Source: Bacillus sp. ISL-7
Lineage (GTDB): Bacteria; Bacillota; Bacilli; Bacillales_B; DSM-18226
Assembly (NCBI RefSeq): GCF_018613065.1
Contig: NZ_JAGGQW010000031.1
Coordinates: 124,001 to 188,000 of the forward strand
Length of the DNA stretch: 64,000 bases
Direction: 5' to 3'
In this document: positions 55,535-63,688 of the stretch, one piece after another
Position numbering within the stretch: position 1 is the stretch's first letter
Layout: each line of letters opens with the position of its first letter
Notes under the pieces: generated by a model
What the model saw: the letters and a program-made list of their open reading frames with translations, nothing else
Databases searched by the model: none
What the model was told of the DNA's origin: nothing
Position numbers and translations under genes: made by a program

Positions 55535-57367
55535 TTGAATCTAGGCGGTTTTAAAAACAAAGAAGTATTAGTCGACTTAACAAATGGTGTGGTTGATTAC
55601 AGAGGAATCAACCAAGATGATGCAGTTAAGTACATAGGTGGTCGTGGCCTAGGGGTTAAGTATGTTTTAGATAACGGCCCTGAAGTCGAGCCATTATCAG
55701 CAGAAAATATCATTTGTATTATGACAGGCCCTGTCACAGGCTCACGTTCTTCGATGAGCGGACGTCTTTGTGTTGTTACTAAATCTCCGCTGACTGGCAC
55801 TGTAACGGATTCACACATCGGCGGGTGGACTGCAGCGCGTCTCAAATGGGCAGGCGTGGATAATATTATTTTTTCAGGAAAAAGTGACAAGCCTGTATAC
55901 CTATTTATTGAAGATGGTAAAGCAGAGCTTCGTGACGCTTCAAACCTTTGGGGAACTAGCACACGAGCCTTTATTCAAGCAATGAAAGACGAACACGGTG
56001 AAGAAGACCTAAGTGTTATGACGATTGGTCAAGCAGGTGAAAACACCGTCCGCTTTGCTGCATTTATTAATGAACATGACCGTGCTGCAGGCCGTGGTGG
56101 TACAGCTGCTGTTGCGGGCTATAAAAAATTAAAAGCAATTGTTATCAAAGCCGCTCAAAAAGGCAATATGCCACAACCAAAATTAGATACCAATTACAAA
56201 GATGCCAATAAAAAAGCTGTAAAGGCGATCCTTGATGGCGGCTTAACGGCTCCTAATAAAGGCGGATTATCCGTATATGGAACAAATGTATTAACCAACT
56301 TGATCAATGAAGTGGGAGCGCTTCCAACAAAGAACTCCCAATTAACACACTGGGATGAAGCCGAGAAACACAGTGGTGAATATTACAACACTAATTTACG
56401 TGTTGCTAACAAGACATGCCATGCCTGCCCGGTTGGTTGTAAAATTGAAGTAGAAGTAAAAGATGGGAAGTATAAAACACGAGTAGAGAGCATTGAATTC
56501 GAATCCGCTTGGTCACTTGGCTCCAACTGTTTATTAAGTGATGCAGAAGCGATTTCATTTATGATCGACCGCTGTAATGAATATGGTCTTGATACAATTG
56601 AACTTGGACATTGTTTCTCCGTTACAATGGAAGCTTTTGAAAAAGGGATTATTACCGAGGAACTAATCTGGGGCGACGCCGATTCTATGATTGAATTAAC
56701 CAAAAAAATCGCCTTCCGTGAAGGATTTGGCGGCGTACTTGCTGAAGGGCCTGCACGTGCAACTGCACTTTGGGGTGCACCTGAATTATCAATGTCTGTT
56801 AAAGGCCAATCCATCCCTGCCTATGATCCTCGCGGCATTCAAGGTATTGGACTTGGTTACGCTACAAGTAACCGCGGTGCATGTCACCTTCGTGGGTACA
56901 CTGTAGCCAGTGAAATTGCTGGTATTCCTGAACCAACTGACCGCTTAAAGCCAGAAGGAAAAGGCGAATTACTAAAAGTATTCCAAGATATGCTAGCATT
57001 CTCAGATTCTATGAATATTTGTAAGTTCTCATCCTTTTCGGAAAACGCAGAGCATTATGCGGAGCAATACAGTGCAATGACTGGAGTTCAACTAACAGCT
57101 GAGGATGTTATGAAGGCTGGGGAAAGAATCTATAATCTTGAACGTTATTACAATAACCTTGCGGGCTTTAATACACGTGAAGATGACTTCCTTCCAAAAC
57201 GATTTACAGAAGAACCGGCATCTGGAAACAGTGCGGGCCATGTAAGCCGGATGGATATTATGTTAGAAGAATATTATCAAGTTCGCGGCTGGAAAGACGG
57301 ACTCGTAACAGATGAAAAGCTTCGTGAATTAGGAATTATCGATCCTGAAGTAAAACAACCTGTCTAA
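55535..57367 (+). CDS. Aldehyde ferredoxin oxidoreductase (tungsten-pterin type)
   Basis: A 610-residue AOR-family enzyme that interconverts aldehydes and acids using ferredoxin and a bis-pterin metal (usually W) cofactor. N-terminal domain: VDLTNGVVDY, YIGGRGLGVKYVL, MTGPVTGSRSSMSGR (about 63-77) and HDRAAGRGGTAAVAG. The [4Fe-4S] ligands are C295-x2-C298-x3-C302 (TCHACPVGC) and Cys about 496 (MNICKFSSF). GIGLGYATSNRGACH binds pterin. TTG start with AAGGGGG upstream. It is unusual in aerobic bacilli; no electron-transfer partner gene is adjacent. Confidence 0.95.
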   Translation: MNLGGFKNKEVLVDLTNGVVDYRGINQDDAVKYIGGRGLGVKYVLDNGPEVEPLSAENIICIMTGPVTGSRSSMSGRLCVVTKSPLTGTVTDSHIGGWTAARLKWAGVDNIIFSGKSDKPVYLFIEDGKAELRDASNLWGTSTRAFIQAMKDEHGEEDLSVMTIGQAGENTVRFAAFINEHDRAAGRGGTAAVAGYKKLKAIVIKAAQKGNMPQPKLDTNYKDANKKAVKAILDGGLTAPNKGGLSVYGTNVLTNLINEVGALPTKNSQLTHWDEAEKHSGEYYNTNLRVANKTCHACPVGCKIEVEVKDGKYKTRVESIEFESAWSLGSNCLLSDAEAISFMIDRCNEYGLDTIELGHCFSVTMEAFEKGIITEELIWGDADSMIELTKKIAFREGFGGVLAEGPARATALWGAPELSMSVKGQSIPAYDPRGIQGIGLGYATSNRGACHLRGYTVASEIAGIPEPTDRLKPEGKGELLKVFQDMLAFSDSMNICKFSSFSENAEHYAEQYSAMTGVQLTAEDVMKAGERIYNLERYYNNLAGFNTREDDFLPKRFTEEPASGNSAGHVSRMDIMLEEYYQVRGWKDGLVTDEKLRELGIIDPEVKQPV

Positions 57368-57378
57368 GACATTACTTT

Positions 57379-57416
57379 AAGAAAGCTTCTGCACCTATGC
57401 AGAAGCTTTCTTTTAA
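57379..57416. terminator. Terminator between the aldehyde oxidoreductase and the MoaD-like pair
   Basis: AAGAAAGCTTCTGC (57379-57392) / GCAGAAGCTTTCTT (57399-57412), a perfect 14-bp stem. Confidence 0.9.
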
Positions 57417-57452
57417 TACGTAGGTTTTTGACATCGCTAACGCTATTCTTAA

Positions 57453-57725
57453 TCAGCCGCCAATTCTGGTTGTTTTATAGCGGTAATTTTTGATTAACAC
57501 ATCTAGAGCATGATCGTCATTTGCACAAAAACGCACTTGGACGGTATTCACCTTAAAACTTGAAGTAAATGAAATTTCCTCTTCGGAGAGTATTTGACCC
57601 TTCCAGTTATCCGCTTCATAGACGTAAGGGAACCTATCTGTTCTCTGTAAAGCACCAAGTTCTTCAAAATACATGCCAAGATGTTCAATACTAATACCAC
57701 GAAACTCTAAATCTCTAATAACCAT
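57453..57725 (-). CDS. Small protein ending in Gly-Gly, coupled to the MoaD-like gene
   Basis: A 90-residue protein beginning MVIRDLEFRGISIEHLGMYF and ending KTTRIGG. The predicted beta-rich middle (EEISFTSSFKVNTVQVRFCA) does not look like a standard MoaD ubiquitin fold, yet the C-terminus is a diglycine. The ATG lies 1 nt past the MoaD-like stop, with GGGGGAT as SD, so the two are co-translated. Family not recognised; a cofactor-assembly role beside the tungsten enzyme is inferred from context. Confidence 0.65.
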   Translation of the reverse strand: MVIRDLEFRGISIEHLGMYFEELGALQRTDRFPYVYEADNWKGQILSEEEISFTSSFKVNTVQVRFCANDDHALDVLIKNYRYKTTRIGG

Positions 57726-57726
57726 A

Positions 57727-57999
57727 TCATCCCCCTGCAACTGGCGGAAAAAGAGCAAATTGATCCTTTTCTTCTACCTTAGTCTGAAGGTCATCAAGGT
57801 GGATGATATTTCTTCCGTTTACATAGACATGAACAAATGGAAGCAGTTCCTTTTCAGTTGTAAAGATTTCATCTTTTAATAGTGGAAACATTTCTATCAT
57901 TTTATCAAGTACATCTATTACCCGTTCACCATCAGGCTGAACGGCTACTGTTACCCCACCGCATATTTGCCGGAGATTAGCAAACACTTTTACGAGCAT
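57727..57999 (-). CDS. MoaD/ThiS-type ubiquitin-like sulfur carrier
   Basis: A 90-residue beta-grasp protein: MLVKVFANLRQICGGVTVAV at the N-terminus, FVHVYVNGRNIIHLDDLQTK in the middle, and the diagnostic end DQFALFPPVAGG with the diglycine used for adenylation and thiocarboxylation. It matches MoaD-like small modifier proteins found with AOR genes. Its E1 partner is probably the MoeB-like gene at 54.3 kb. First gene of a two-gene unit convergent with the oxidoreductase. Confidence 0.88.
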   Translation of the reverse strand: MLVKVFANLRQICGGVTVAVQPDGERVIDVLDKMIEMFPLLKDEIFTTEKELLPFVHVYVNGRNIIHLDDLQTKVEEKDQFALFPPVAGG

Positions 58000-58081
58000 A
58001 TGGATCTCTCCTCTCTACTTATTTCAATATTAAAACCAAACTAAGCAGTTGTCACGTTGTTTATCATTTTCGCAAATTTTA

Positions 58082-58112
58082 AAAGGCTGCCGATATGCTC
58101 GGCAGCCTTTAC
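58082..58112 (-). terminator. yisL terminator
   Basis: AAAGGCTGCCGA (58082-58093) / TCGGCAGCCTTT (58099-58110), a perfect 12-bp stem. Confidence 0.8.
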
Positions 58113-58126
58113 TAGTTACATTAGGT

Positions 58127-58486
58127 TTATGGGTGTAAAAATGACATTGGTAATTTTGCAAAGCCTAGGTATAATACAAGCACCCATGCAATGATAAACT
58201 GAATCCAGAATACAGAAGTTCTTCTGTTATTAGCCACACGTCCAAGGATCGTTTCAAATAATCCGATTATCCATAGACCTACAACCGCTTTTAAAATATA
58301 CCACACGTCAATTCTGTAAACCGAAAACAGAAGTCCTACACCTGTTGCTATTATAACTAAGTATAATACTCGTAAGATCATTTGTAGAATTTTAAATCCT
58401 TTTGCTTTTCCACTTTTATGTAAGGAAATGGCAACGAAAAATAAAATTAAAGCTAAAACCCATGCAGTGATATGACCGTGAATCAA
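58127..58486 (-). CDS. yisL: YisL, UPF0344 membrane protein
   Basis: A 119-residue protein with four transmembrane helices: IHGHITAWVLALILFFVAI, ILRVLYLVIIATGVGLLF, ILKAVVGLWIIGLFETIL and a final FWIQFIIAWVLVLYLGF. The pattern and length match B. subtilis YisL. AGGAGGT precedes the ATG. Function unknown. It follows yisK on the same strand after about 140 bp. Confidence 0.92.
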   Translation of the reverse strand: MIHGHITAWVLALILFFVAISLHKSGKAKGFKILQMILRVLYLVIIATGVGLLFSVYRIDVWYILKAVVGLWIIGLFETILGRVANNRRTSVFWIQFIIAWVLVLYLGFAKLPMSFLHP

Positions 58487-58626
58487 TACAGTACCTCCTA
58501 ATGAATGAAATTCATTTATTTCGACCTTATCATACCATAAAACATTAATAAAAACGAAAAAAGTAAGTCAATCTAGTAACAAACATGGATATGTTACCCT
58601 ACTATTTTGAGGTGTTTAAAGAGTGC

Positions 58627-59535
58627 CTATTGCTTAATGGTATTTTTAAGTGTTCCGATTTTTTCAATGGTGACTTCCATCTGATCGCCAGGGGATAAAA
58701 ATTTAGGAGGCTTAAACCCTTTTCCCACCCCTGCTGGTGTACCGGTCGCAATAATATCGCCTGGTTCAAGTGACATTCCGGCTGAAAGAACGGAGATAAC
58801 CTCCTCAATTGGAAAAATAAAATTCTTTGTATTTGAGTTCTGTCTTACTTCCCCATTTACTCTTGTTTCTATATGTAAATGGTTTGGATTTTCAATCACA
58901 CTTTTATGGACAATCCATGGTCCCATCGGACAGGTAGTATCTAAGCTTTTACCAATGAAAAATTGCTTGTGTCTTGATTGTAAGTCTCGTGCGGTCACAT
59001 CATTCAGAATGGTATAACCAAAAACGTAGTCGAGAGCCTCCTCTTTTTTTATCGCCCTTCCCTTTTTACCGATGACGACAGCTAGCTCCCCTTCATAATC
59101 AAGTTGATTCGTTACATCTTGATGGTTTAGGACTGTTTCATTCGGTCCAATAACTGTTGTTGGGGCTTTCGTAAAGACCATTACATGTTCCGGGATATCT
59201 GCTTCACTTCCCATTTCAATCGCATGCTCTGCATAATTTTTTCCTACACAGAAAATATTCTTGTTTGGTCTTGGAATAGGAGCTAGCAAGGTAACTTTCT
59301 CCAAGGAGACATATAAAGATGCAGCATGCGCACCACTAATTACCCAATCATGCAAACCTTGGACTTGTTCGATAAAACTTTCTCCTAAATCGATACATTC
59401 CTGCAATGAAGATGGGAAACTTCTCTTCCCTGTCCTTGCTTCTTCAGCAGGATTTAGTAAAAGGACTTTTGATTCATCTTGGTCTAATAAACCAACAAAT
59501 GTTTCTTGATTACGTTCTACTGTTACAAATTTCAT
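58627..59535 (-). CDS. yisK: YisK, fumarylacetoacetate hydrolase family enzyme
   Basis: A 302-residue FAH-fold enzyme. The metal-binding E-x-E...D set is seen in LDYEGELAVVIGKKGRAI (about 149-166) and TILNDVTARDLQ (about 181-192). NIFCVGKNYAEHAIEMGSEA marks the active-site lid, and IATGTPAGVG lies near the end. B. subtilis YisK has oxaloacetate decarboxylase activity and interacts with the cell-shape protein Mbl. Single gene; SD GAGGTGA before the ATG. Confidence 0.93.
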   Translation of the reverse strand: MKFVTVERNQETFVGLLDQDESKVLLLNPAEEARTGKRSFPSSLQECIDLGESFIEQVQGLHDWVISGAHAASLYVSLEKVTLLAPIPRPNKNIFCVGKNYAEHAIEMGSEADIPEHVMVFTKAPTTVIGPNETVLNHQDVTNQLDYEGELAVVIGKKGRAIKKEEALDYVFGYTILNDVTARDLQSRHKQFFIGKSLDTTCPMGPWIVHKSVIENPNHLHIETRVNGEVRQNSNTKNFIFPIEEVISVLSAGMSLEPGDIIATGTPAGVGKGFKPPKFLSPGDQMEVTIEKIGTLKNTIKQ

Positions 59536-59614
59536 GTTTTCACCTCAATTTATAGTAATCACACTTACCATATTAAAAGAAACAGATGAACCGAACAAAT
59601 AAAAAGAATTAAAA

Positions 59615-59648
59615 AAGGCTGAACCCTAATTAAATGGAATCAGCCTTA
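59615..59648 (-). terminator. Terminator of the cpaF-tadB remnant
   Basis: AAGGCTGA (59615-59622) and TCAGCCTT (59640-59647) form an 8-bp stem with a long loop; on the minus strand it ends in T6. Confidence 0.65.
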
Positions 59649-59664
59649 ACTATTTTTAAAAGTA

Positions 59665-59859
59665 TCAATAAATTGGATGATTGCTGGTCCTAATTTTTTG
59701 CTTCCTTTTCCCCGGGCATTCTCTTTTTACATCGTTCATTGATAAGTAATGCTGCACTCGATCCTGAACCTTAATTTCTGATAAAAACAACACCTTAAAG
59801 ATAGACCAGAATAATATAATCGCCGTTAATAAGAAAAAAATCAGGAGCAGTCCAATCAT
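59665..59859 (-). pseudogene. tadB fragment (N-terminal membrane segment only)
   Basis: A 64-codon frame starting [20 protein letters not shown] and continuing to VQDRVQHYLSMND, which resembles the first helix and cytoplasmic start of TadB-type inner-membrane pilus proteins (about 300 residues when intact). The ATG overlaps the cpaF stop (ATGA) with SD GGAGTGG, the normal cpaF-tadB coupling. After KRKQK the frame changes: dropping one A from an A6 run would continue as LGPAIIQFIDTFKNS before another stop. Either way more than three quarters of the gene is gone. Confidence 0.6.
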
Positions 59860-61166
59860 TGCCGCCACTCCTCATTGTCTATAAACACGGACGACGGAAT
59901 TTGAATTCCAGATGCCTCTAGACGATCATAAAATTTAGGGCGGACACCGGTCGGTACAAGCCTTCCGATTATTTTCCCTTCTGAGTTAAGTCCTTCTTGT
60001 TTAAAAGAGAAGATATCTTGGAGAACGATAATTTCTCCTTCCATCCCTTGTACCTCAGTTATATTGACAATTTTTCTTGTTCCGTCCTTTAAACGTGTTT
60101 GCTGTATAATCACATCAATTGCCCCGGCAATTTGCTCACGTAGTGCTTTTATCGGCAAATCTACACCAGATATAAGAACCATTGTTTCCAACCGAGCAAT
60201 CATATCTCTTGGACTGTTTGAGTGCCCTGTAGCCAATGAACCATAATGTCCCGTATTCATTGCCTGCAGCATATCAAGCGCTTCTCCTCCACGTACTTCC
60301 CCGATAATAACGCGGTCTGGTCTCATCCGTAGTGAGTTCCTGACAAGATCTCTAATGGAGATGGCTCCTATACCTTTTATATTGGGCGGACGTGACTCTA
60401 GGGATATCACATGCTCTTGTCCTAATTGAATCTCGGCTACATCCTCAATAGTTACGATTTTTTCATCATCTGGGATAAAATTTGACAAAACATTGAGTGT
60501 GGTTGTTTTGCCAGATCCTGTTCCTCCGCTGACAAACATATTTAACCGTGCTTTCACACAAGCATCTAGAAAGATAGCCATTTCCTCTGTGACTGTTCCT
60601 AAGTTAATCAAATCTTCAATCTGGTAGGGATCCTTTGAAAATTTCCTGATTGTTATAGTTGGTCCATTTAATGCCAAGGGGGGAATGATTGCATTAACAC
60701 GCGATCCATCCGGAAGCCTGGCATCTACCATTGGAGAACTTTCATCTATTCTTCGTCCCTGTGGGGCAACGATTTTGTCTATTACACTCATGACATGTTC
60801 ATTGTCTCGGAATTGAACTGGCGTTAACACCAACTTCCCTTTTCGTTCACAGTAAACTTGGTTGGGTCCATTCACCATTACCTCTGAAACATCTTCATCT
60901 AAAAGGAGGGAATTAATTGGTCCGAAACCAGTTAGGTCGTTGATTAGCTCATCATCTACTTTTTTTCGATCAATTTGCCCGCGGAATTCTTCATCTTCTT
61001 TTATTATTTCGACTGTCATTCCGTCAAACTTTGGAATGATTTCCTCAATTTCTTGCTCTTTTAACTCTTGCAAAATTTTCTTATCAAGAACATTCTTTAA
61101 TTCCTGATGTTTGTTAGCTTTTTTCGCCTTTTCATTTTCCTCGTCCATTAAAGGTGTCTTCAACAA
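59856..61166 (-). CDS. cpaF: CpaF/TadA-type pilus assembly ATPase
   Basis: A 436-residue secretion ATPase of the VirB11/TadA group. A helical N-terminus (1-70) precedes the N-terminal domain ([41 protein letters not shown]). The ATPase core has Walker [17 protein letters not shown] (about 210-225), Walker B/Asp box [19 protein letters not shown] and the His box [15 protein letters not shown]. It powers assembly of Flp/Tad pili. The start is one of two tandem TTG codons (61166/61163) with GGAGGTG at 61171-61177. No pilin, prepilin peptidase or tadC is nearby, so its own function is doubtful. Controlled by a c-di-GMP-I riboswitch. Confidence 0.92.
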   Translation of the reverse strand: MLKTPLMDEENEKAKKANKHQELKNVLDKKILQELKEQEIEEIIPKFDGMTVEIIKEDEEFRGQIDRKKVDDELINDLTGFGPINSLLLDEDVSEVMVNGPNQVYCERKGKLVLTPVQFRDNEHVMSVIDKIVAPQGRRIDESSPMVDARLPDGSRVNAIIPPLALNGPTITIRKFSKDPYQIEDLINLGTVTEEMAIFLDACVKARLNMFVSGGTGSGKTTTLNVLSNFIPDDEKIVTIEDVAEIQLGQEHVISLESRPPNIKGIGAISIRDLVRNSLRMRPDRVIIGEVRGGEALDMLQAMNTGHYGSLATGHSNSPRDMIARLETMVLISGVDLPIKALREQIAGAIDVIIQQTRLKDGTRKIVNITEVQGMEGEIIVLQDIFSFKQEGLNSEGKIIGRLVPTGVRPKFYDRLEASGIQIPSSVFIDNEEWRQ

Positions 61167-61189
61167 TTTTCACCTCCGTGAAATAGAAA

Positions 61190-61216
61190 TAGCCCCACCT
61201 TTACCAAAGGGGGGAT
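61190..61216 (-). terminator. Hairpin between the riboswitch and cpaF (candidate expression platform)
   Basis: CCCCACCTTT (61193-61202) / AAAGGGGGG (61206-61214) form a GC-rich stem around ACC. On the minus strand it is followed by the T-rich but interrupted CTATTTCTATTTC. It ends 13 nt before the cpaF SD. Confidence 0.5.
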
Positions 61217-61294
61217 AGAATTCATAGAACAACCATATATACATAGAAAACCTATGCAGACATATAATATCTATTTTGAAACACCCTGATCTTT

Positions 61295-61385
61295 CGTTAA
61301 CTGGCTGGCTTAGTGCAAATGCACCTTAGCCCCTGTAGCTTTGCGTCACTGATTTTCATCAGCTTTGCCTTTATCGAGACTCAGT
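61295..61385 (-). promoter_or_regulatory. Cyclic di-GMP-I (GEMM-I) riboswitch upstream of cpaF
   Basis: On the minus strand the aptamer reads CGATAAAGGCAAAG, then a CTGAT-GAAA-ATCAG hairpin with the GNRA tetraloop, GACGCAAAGCTACAGGGGCT, AAGG, a GTGCATTTGCAC hairpin, GCCAGCC and the closing TTAACG. GGCAAA, GACGCAAAGC and the GNRA loop are the conserved core of class I c-di-GMP riboswitches. A hairpin about 80 nt downstream may be the switch. The remaining 61167-61639 gap has no gene. Confidence 0.93.
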
Positions 61386-61580
61386 GTTTATTTTTCCGAC
61401 TGATCTCATCATCACATAATAGAACGTTTTACCCTTATCGGATATCCTACTATTTTATCATTTTGCATTGTGAACCATAGGTTAATTGAACTATTTTCAT
61501 CCATACCCCTAAAAACAAATAAATAAAAGTGTAAATAAACTTAAATGACCTCGGTTTCCAATATATTTGGGCGAATCAAT

Positions 61581-61607
61581 CACATTACCTGTGCCCATAC
61601 ATAGGAT
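61581..61607 (+). promoter_or_regulatory. Candidate sigma-K promoter of gerP
   Basis: cACa (61581-61584) and CATAggaT (61600-61607) are 15 bp apart, resembling the SigK -35 AC and -10 CATAnnnTA. gerP is expressed in the mother cell late in sporulation in B. subtilis. Short motifs, so only tentative. Confidence 0.35.
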
Positions 61608-61639
61608 GTAGAAGATACTATGAAAAAAGGGTGTTGAAA

Positions 61640-61861
61640 ATGCCAGCGATTGTTGGAGTTGCACAGGTCATTACACTTGGCAGCAGTTCTGTTTTCCATA
61701 TTGGAGATGTTTATAAAATTATGCCATTTTCCAATGCAAAAACCTTTTCCGGTGCTGGTTCCTTTAACACAGGGGATAGCTTACGGCTCCATAATAATGT
61801 TAGTTCCACGAATACCAATGATCCAGATGTATATGATCAAGGAATTGCACTTAATGCTTAA
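61640..61861 (+). CDS. gerPA: Spore germination protein GerPA
   Basis: A 73-residue protein with MPAIVGVAQVITLGSSSVFH and GAGSFNTGDSL, the GerPA/GerPF signature. The six Gerp proteins sit in the inner coat and let germinants reach the cortex-embedded receptors. First gene of gerPABCDEF; AAAGGGTG precedes the ATG. Confidence 0.95.
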   Translation: MPAIVGVAQVITLGSSSVFHIGDVYKIMPFSNAKTFSGAGSFNTGDSLRLHNNVSSTNTNDPDVYDQGIALNA

Positions 61862-61879
61862 TGAATGGGTGATTTTCAA

Positions 61880-62101
61880 ATGAATTTCTATATCCAGCAG
61901 TCCATTCAGATTAATTTTATTAAAATTGGCGGGATTACCAATTCCTCCGTCCTACAAATAGGCAGTGCGGGGATTATCAAACCTACATCTCATTTATATA
62001 ATACCGGTGGATTTACACAACCCGCACCAAAAACTTCAGGCTCTTTATTAGGGACACCAGCCGTACCATTACAGGCTGCTGTAAGAGAACAAGATAGGTA
62101 A
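61880..62101 (+). CDS. gerPB: Spore germination protein GerPB
   Basis: A 73-residue protein starting MNFYIQQSIQINFIKIGGIT and containing SSVLQIGSAGIIKPTSHLYN and TGGFTQP, characteristic of GerPB. ATG 61880 is chosen over an upstream frame because GGGTGA lies about 7 nt before it. It follows gerPA by 18 bp. Confidence 0.93.
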   Translation: MNFYIQQSIQINFIKIGGITNSSVLQIGSAGIIKPTSHLYNTGGFTQPAPKTSGSLLGTPAVPLQAAVREQDR

Positions 62102-62159
62102 GCTCCCTATCATATAGAAATCGATAAACTTATTGGCGAAATAATTGTGAGGTGATTAC

Positions 62160-62774
62160 ATGTATCAGGATTATTCCCAATATCTTCAATGGCTGCAGAG
62201 GTGTATTCAAGCACAGGAGCAGCGAATTCTAACTTTAGAGAACGCTCTCCAAAAAATGAAAGAAGATATCAAACAATTAAATGAAAAAAAAGCCATCCAT
62301 GTTGATAAAATTGAATATAAATTTGATCAATTGAAAGTTGAGACTCTTGAAGGAACATTAAACATAGGTCTAAACCCATCAGAATTATCAGGAATCGAGG
62401 ACTTCGCAGTACAAAATCAATCCTTAACAACACCAATATCACCCAAGGATCAAATGCAAAGATCAATGAAAATCGAGGAAGCTATTTACAGATATTTAGA
62501 AACAGATTTACCTCAATTAGTTGAAAATGCCCAAAGGGAATTAACCGTTCAACCGAATGATGAATATTTATCGTTCATAAAACAAGACATCATTAAACAG
62601 CTTCCTATCAGGATTGAACAACATATAAACGCCCATTCCTCCGGCAGCCGCTCTTTTGAAAATGCGCCTTCGGACGATTTAGTTATTGAAGCATTAAAAA
62701 AGGAAATTCAAAATGGGGTATTTGTTTTTTTCAGCAATTTACCTGAAAATATGAAAGGGATGAAAACAGAATGA
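62160..62774 (+). CDS. gerPC: Spore germination protein GerPC
   Basis: A 204-residue protein, the largest of the GerP set. The N-terminus YQDYSQYLQWLQRCIQAQEQ continues in a coiled coil (about 15-50, ILTLENALQKMKEDIKQLNE), then IHVDKIEYKFDQLKVETLEG and LNIGLNPSE, typical of GerPC. Its stop overlaps the gerPD start (ATGA). SD GAGGTGA is close to the ATG. Confidence 0.95.
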   Translation: MYQDYSQYLQWLQRCIQAQEQRILTLENALQKMKEDIKQLNEKKAIHVDKIEYKFDQLKVETLEGTLNIGLNPSELSGIEDFAVQNQSLTTPISPKDQMQRSMKIEEAIYRYLETDLPQLVENAQRELTVQPNDEYLSFIKQDIIKQLPIRIEQHINAHSSGSRSFENAPSDDLVIEALKKEIQNGVFVFFSNLPENMKGMKTE

Positions 62775-62947
62775 ACTTCGAGGTTTATAACCGAGAACTC
62801 TTTGTCCAAAACATAAAAATCACTGGGGTGGCAAGCTCATCGTTAGTAATGGTGGGAGATACGGAAACGATCCAATTGGCCTCAACCTTTGATACCCCTG
62901 CAGAATCGCTAATCATAGGTCCGTTTGTTCCCCTATCACCGGAGTGA
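62771..62947 (+). CDS. gerPD: Spore germination protein GerPD
   Basis: A 58-residue protein starting MNFEVYNRELFVQNIKITGV, with SSSLVMVGDTETIQLAST and ending PFVPLSPE. The SSSL-x-x-VGD core is shared by GerPB/D/E. It overlaps gerPC by 4 nt and ends just before gerPE. The length fits B. subtilis GerPD. Confidence 0.92.
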   Translation: MNFEVYNRELFVQNIKITGVASSSLVMVGDTETIQLASTFDTPAESLIIGPFVPLSPE

Positions 62948-62952
62948 CCATC

Positions 62953-63366
62953 ATGTTGCAGAGAACCTCTTGTGTAGACACTATTAATATTAGGATTGCC
63001 TCATTTTCCTCTACGGTACAGCTAGGGGATTCCTGTATCATTAATGGACTTTCAACAGCAATCGCTGTCCAAAGGGAAGCTGAAGTATTTTATGGAAATG
63101 AGGGGAATTTATCCTCTTATCGAGTCTTTTCCGAACCTATTCCTTTTCTACCTATCAATGAACCTTTTTCATACTCCCGTCAAAATCCAAACCCACTAAT
63201 TAAGGTAAGTAAAATTGATATTATCGGGATATCATCAGCTTCCCTTTTACACGTTGGGAACAGCCGCCATGTTTCTATGGAGGCTAGAGTTAAGCATATT
63301 CGACAGTTACTTCCTATTCAAAGAAAAGAAGAAGAAGAAGTAGTAGAAGAACAGGGACAAAGATAA
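62953..63366 (+). CDS. gerPE: Spore germination protein GerPE
   Basis: A 137-residue protein with RTSCVDTINIRIASFSSTVQ and GDSCIINGLSTAIAVQREAE near the N-terminus and a second SSASLLHVGNS unit. The C-terminus is charged (KEEEEVVEEQGQR). ATG 62953 follows GGAGTGA at the end of gerPD; an in-frame GTG at 62944 overlaps that SD and is rejected. Confidence 0.93.
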   Translation: MLQRTSCVDTINIRIASFSSTVQLGDSCIINGLSTAIAVQREAEVFYGNEGNLSSYRVFSEPIPFLPINEPFSYSRQNPNPLIKVSKIDIIGISSASLLHVGNSRHVSMEARVKHIRQLLPIQRKEEEEVVEEQGQR

Positions 63367-63422
63367 AAGCATAAGTTACTTTAAGAGAAAATGCCGGGAA
63401 TATACTAAAAAGGATGTTTGTC

Positions 63423-63641
63423 ATGCCAGCGATTATTGGTCCTGTCCAAATCCTTCACGTAAGTGGAGGTATAGTGCAATTTGGAGATACCGTGTATATC
63501 TCTCCTAAGAGCACCTCAAAGACAAATGCTGGTTCAGGTGCATTTAATACTGGTGGATTTATCGTATCGAATTCCGGATTAAGTGGAACCAATGTTCTTG
63601 ATACCAAGTTAATTGACCAGCCAATTGTCGGGAATAATTAA
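63423..63641 (+). CDS. gerPF: Spore germination protein GerPF
   Basis: A 72-residue GerPA-like protein: MPAIIGPVQILHVSGGIVQF, GDTVYISPKSTSKTNAGSGA and FNTGGFIVSNS. Last gene of the operon, 56 bp after gerPE, with AAAGGATG as SD. Its similarity to GerPA suggests duplication within the operon. Confidence 0.95.
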   Translation: MPAIIGPVQILHVSGGIVQFGDTVYISPKSTSKTNAGSGAFNTGGFIVSNSGLSGTNVLDTKLIDQPIVGNN

Positions 63642-63682
63642 AAAATGACATAAACCATCCTAAATGGTCTATGTCATTTTTT
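63642..63682. terminator. Bidirectional terminator between gerPF and addA
   Basis: AAAATGACAT (63642-63651) with ATGTCATTTT (63671-63680), extended by ACCAT/ATGGT inside; T-tract on + and A-tract on -. Confidence 0.9.
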
Positions 63683-63688
63683 GTTCGT

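Noticed and set aside
57727..57999. moaD annotation as the canonical molybdopterin synthase small subunit
   Set aside because: No moaE is adjacent and the gene accompanies a tungsten-type oxidoreductase, so a family-level name is safer than the symbol moaD.
61640..61883. Alternative long frame in a second register over gerPA
   Set aside because: The gerPA frame has the family signature, correct length and SD; the other frame has none of these.
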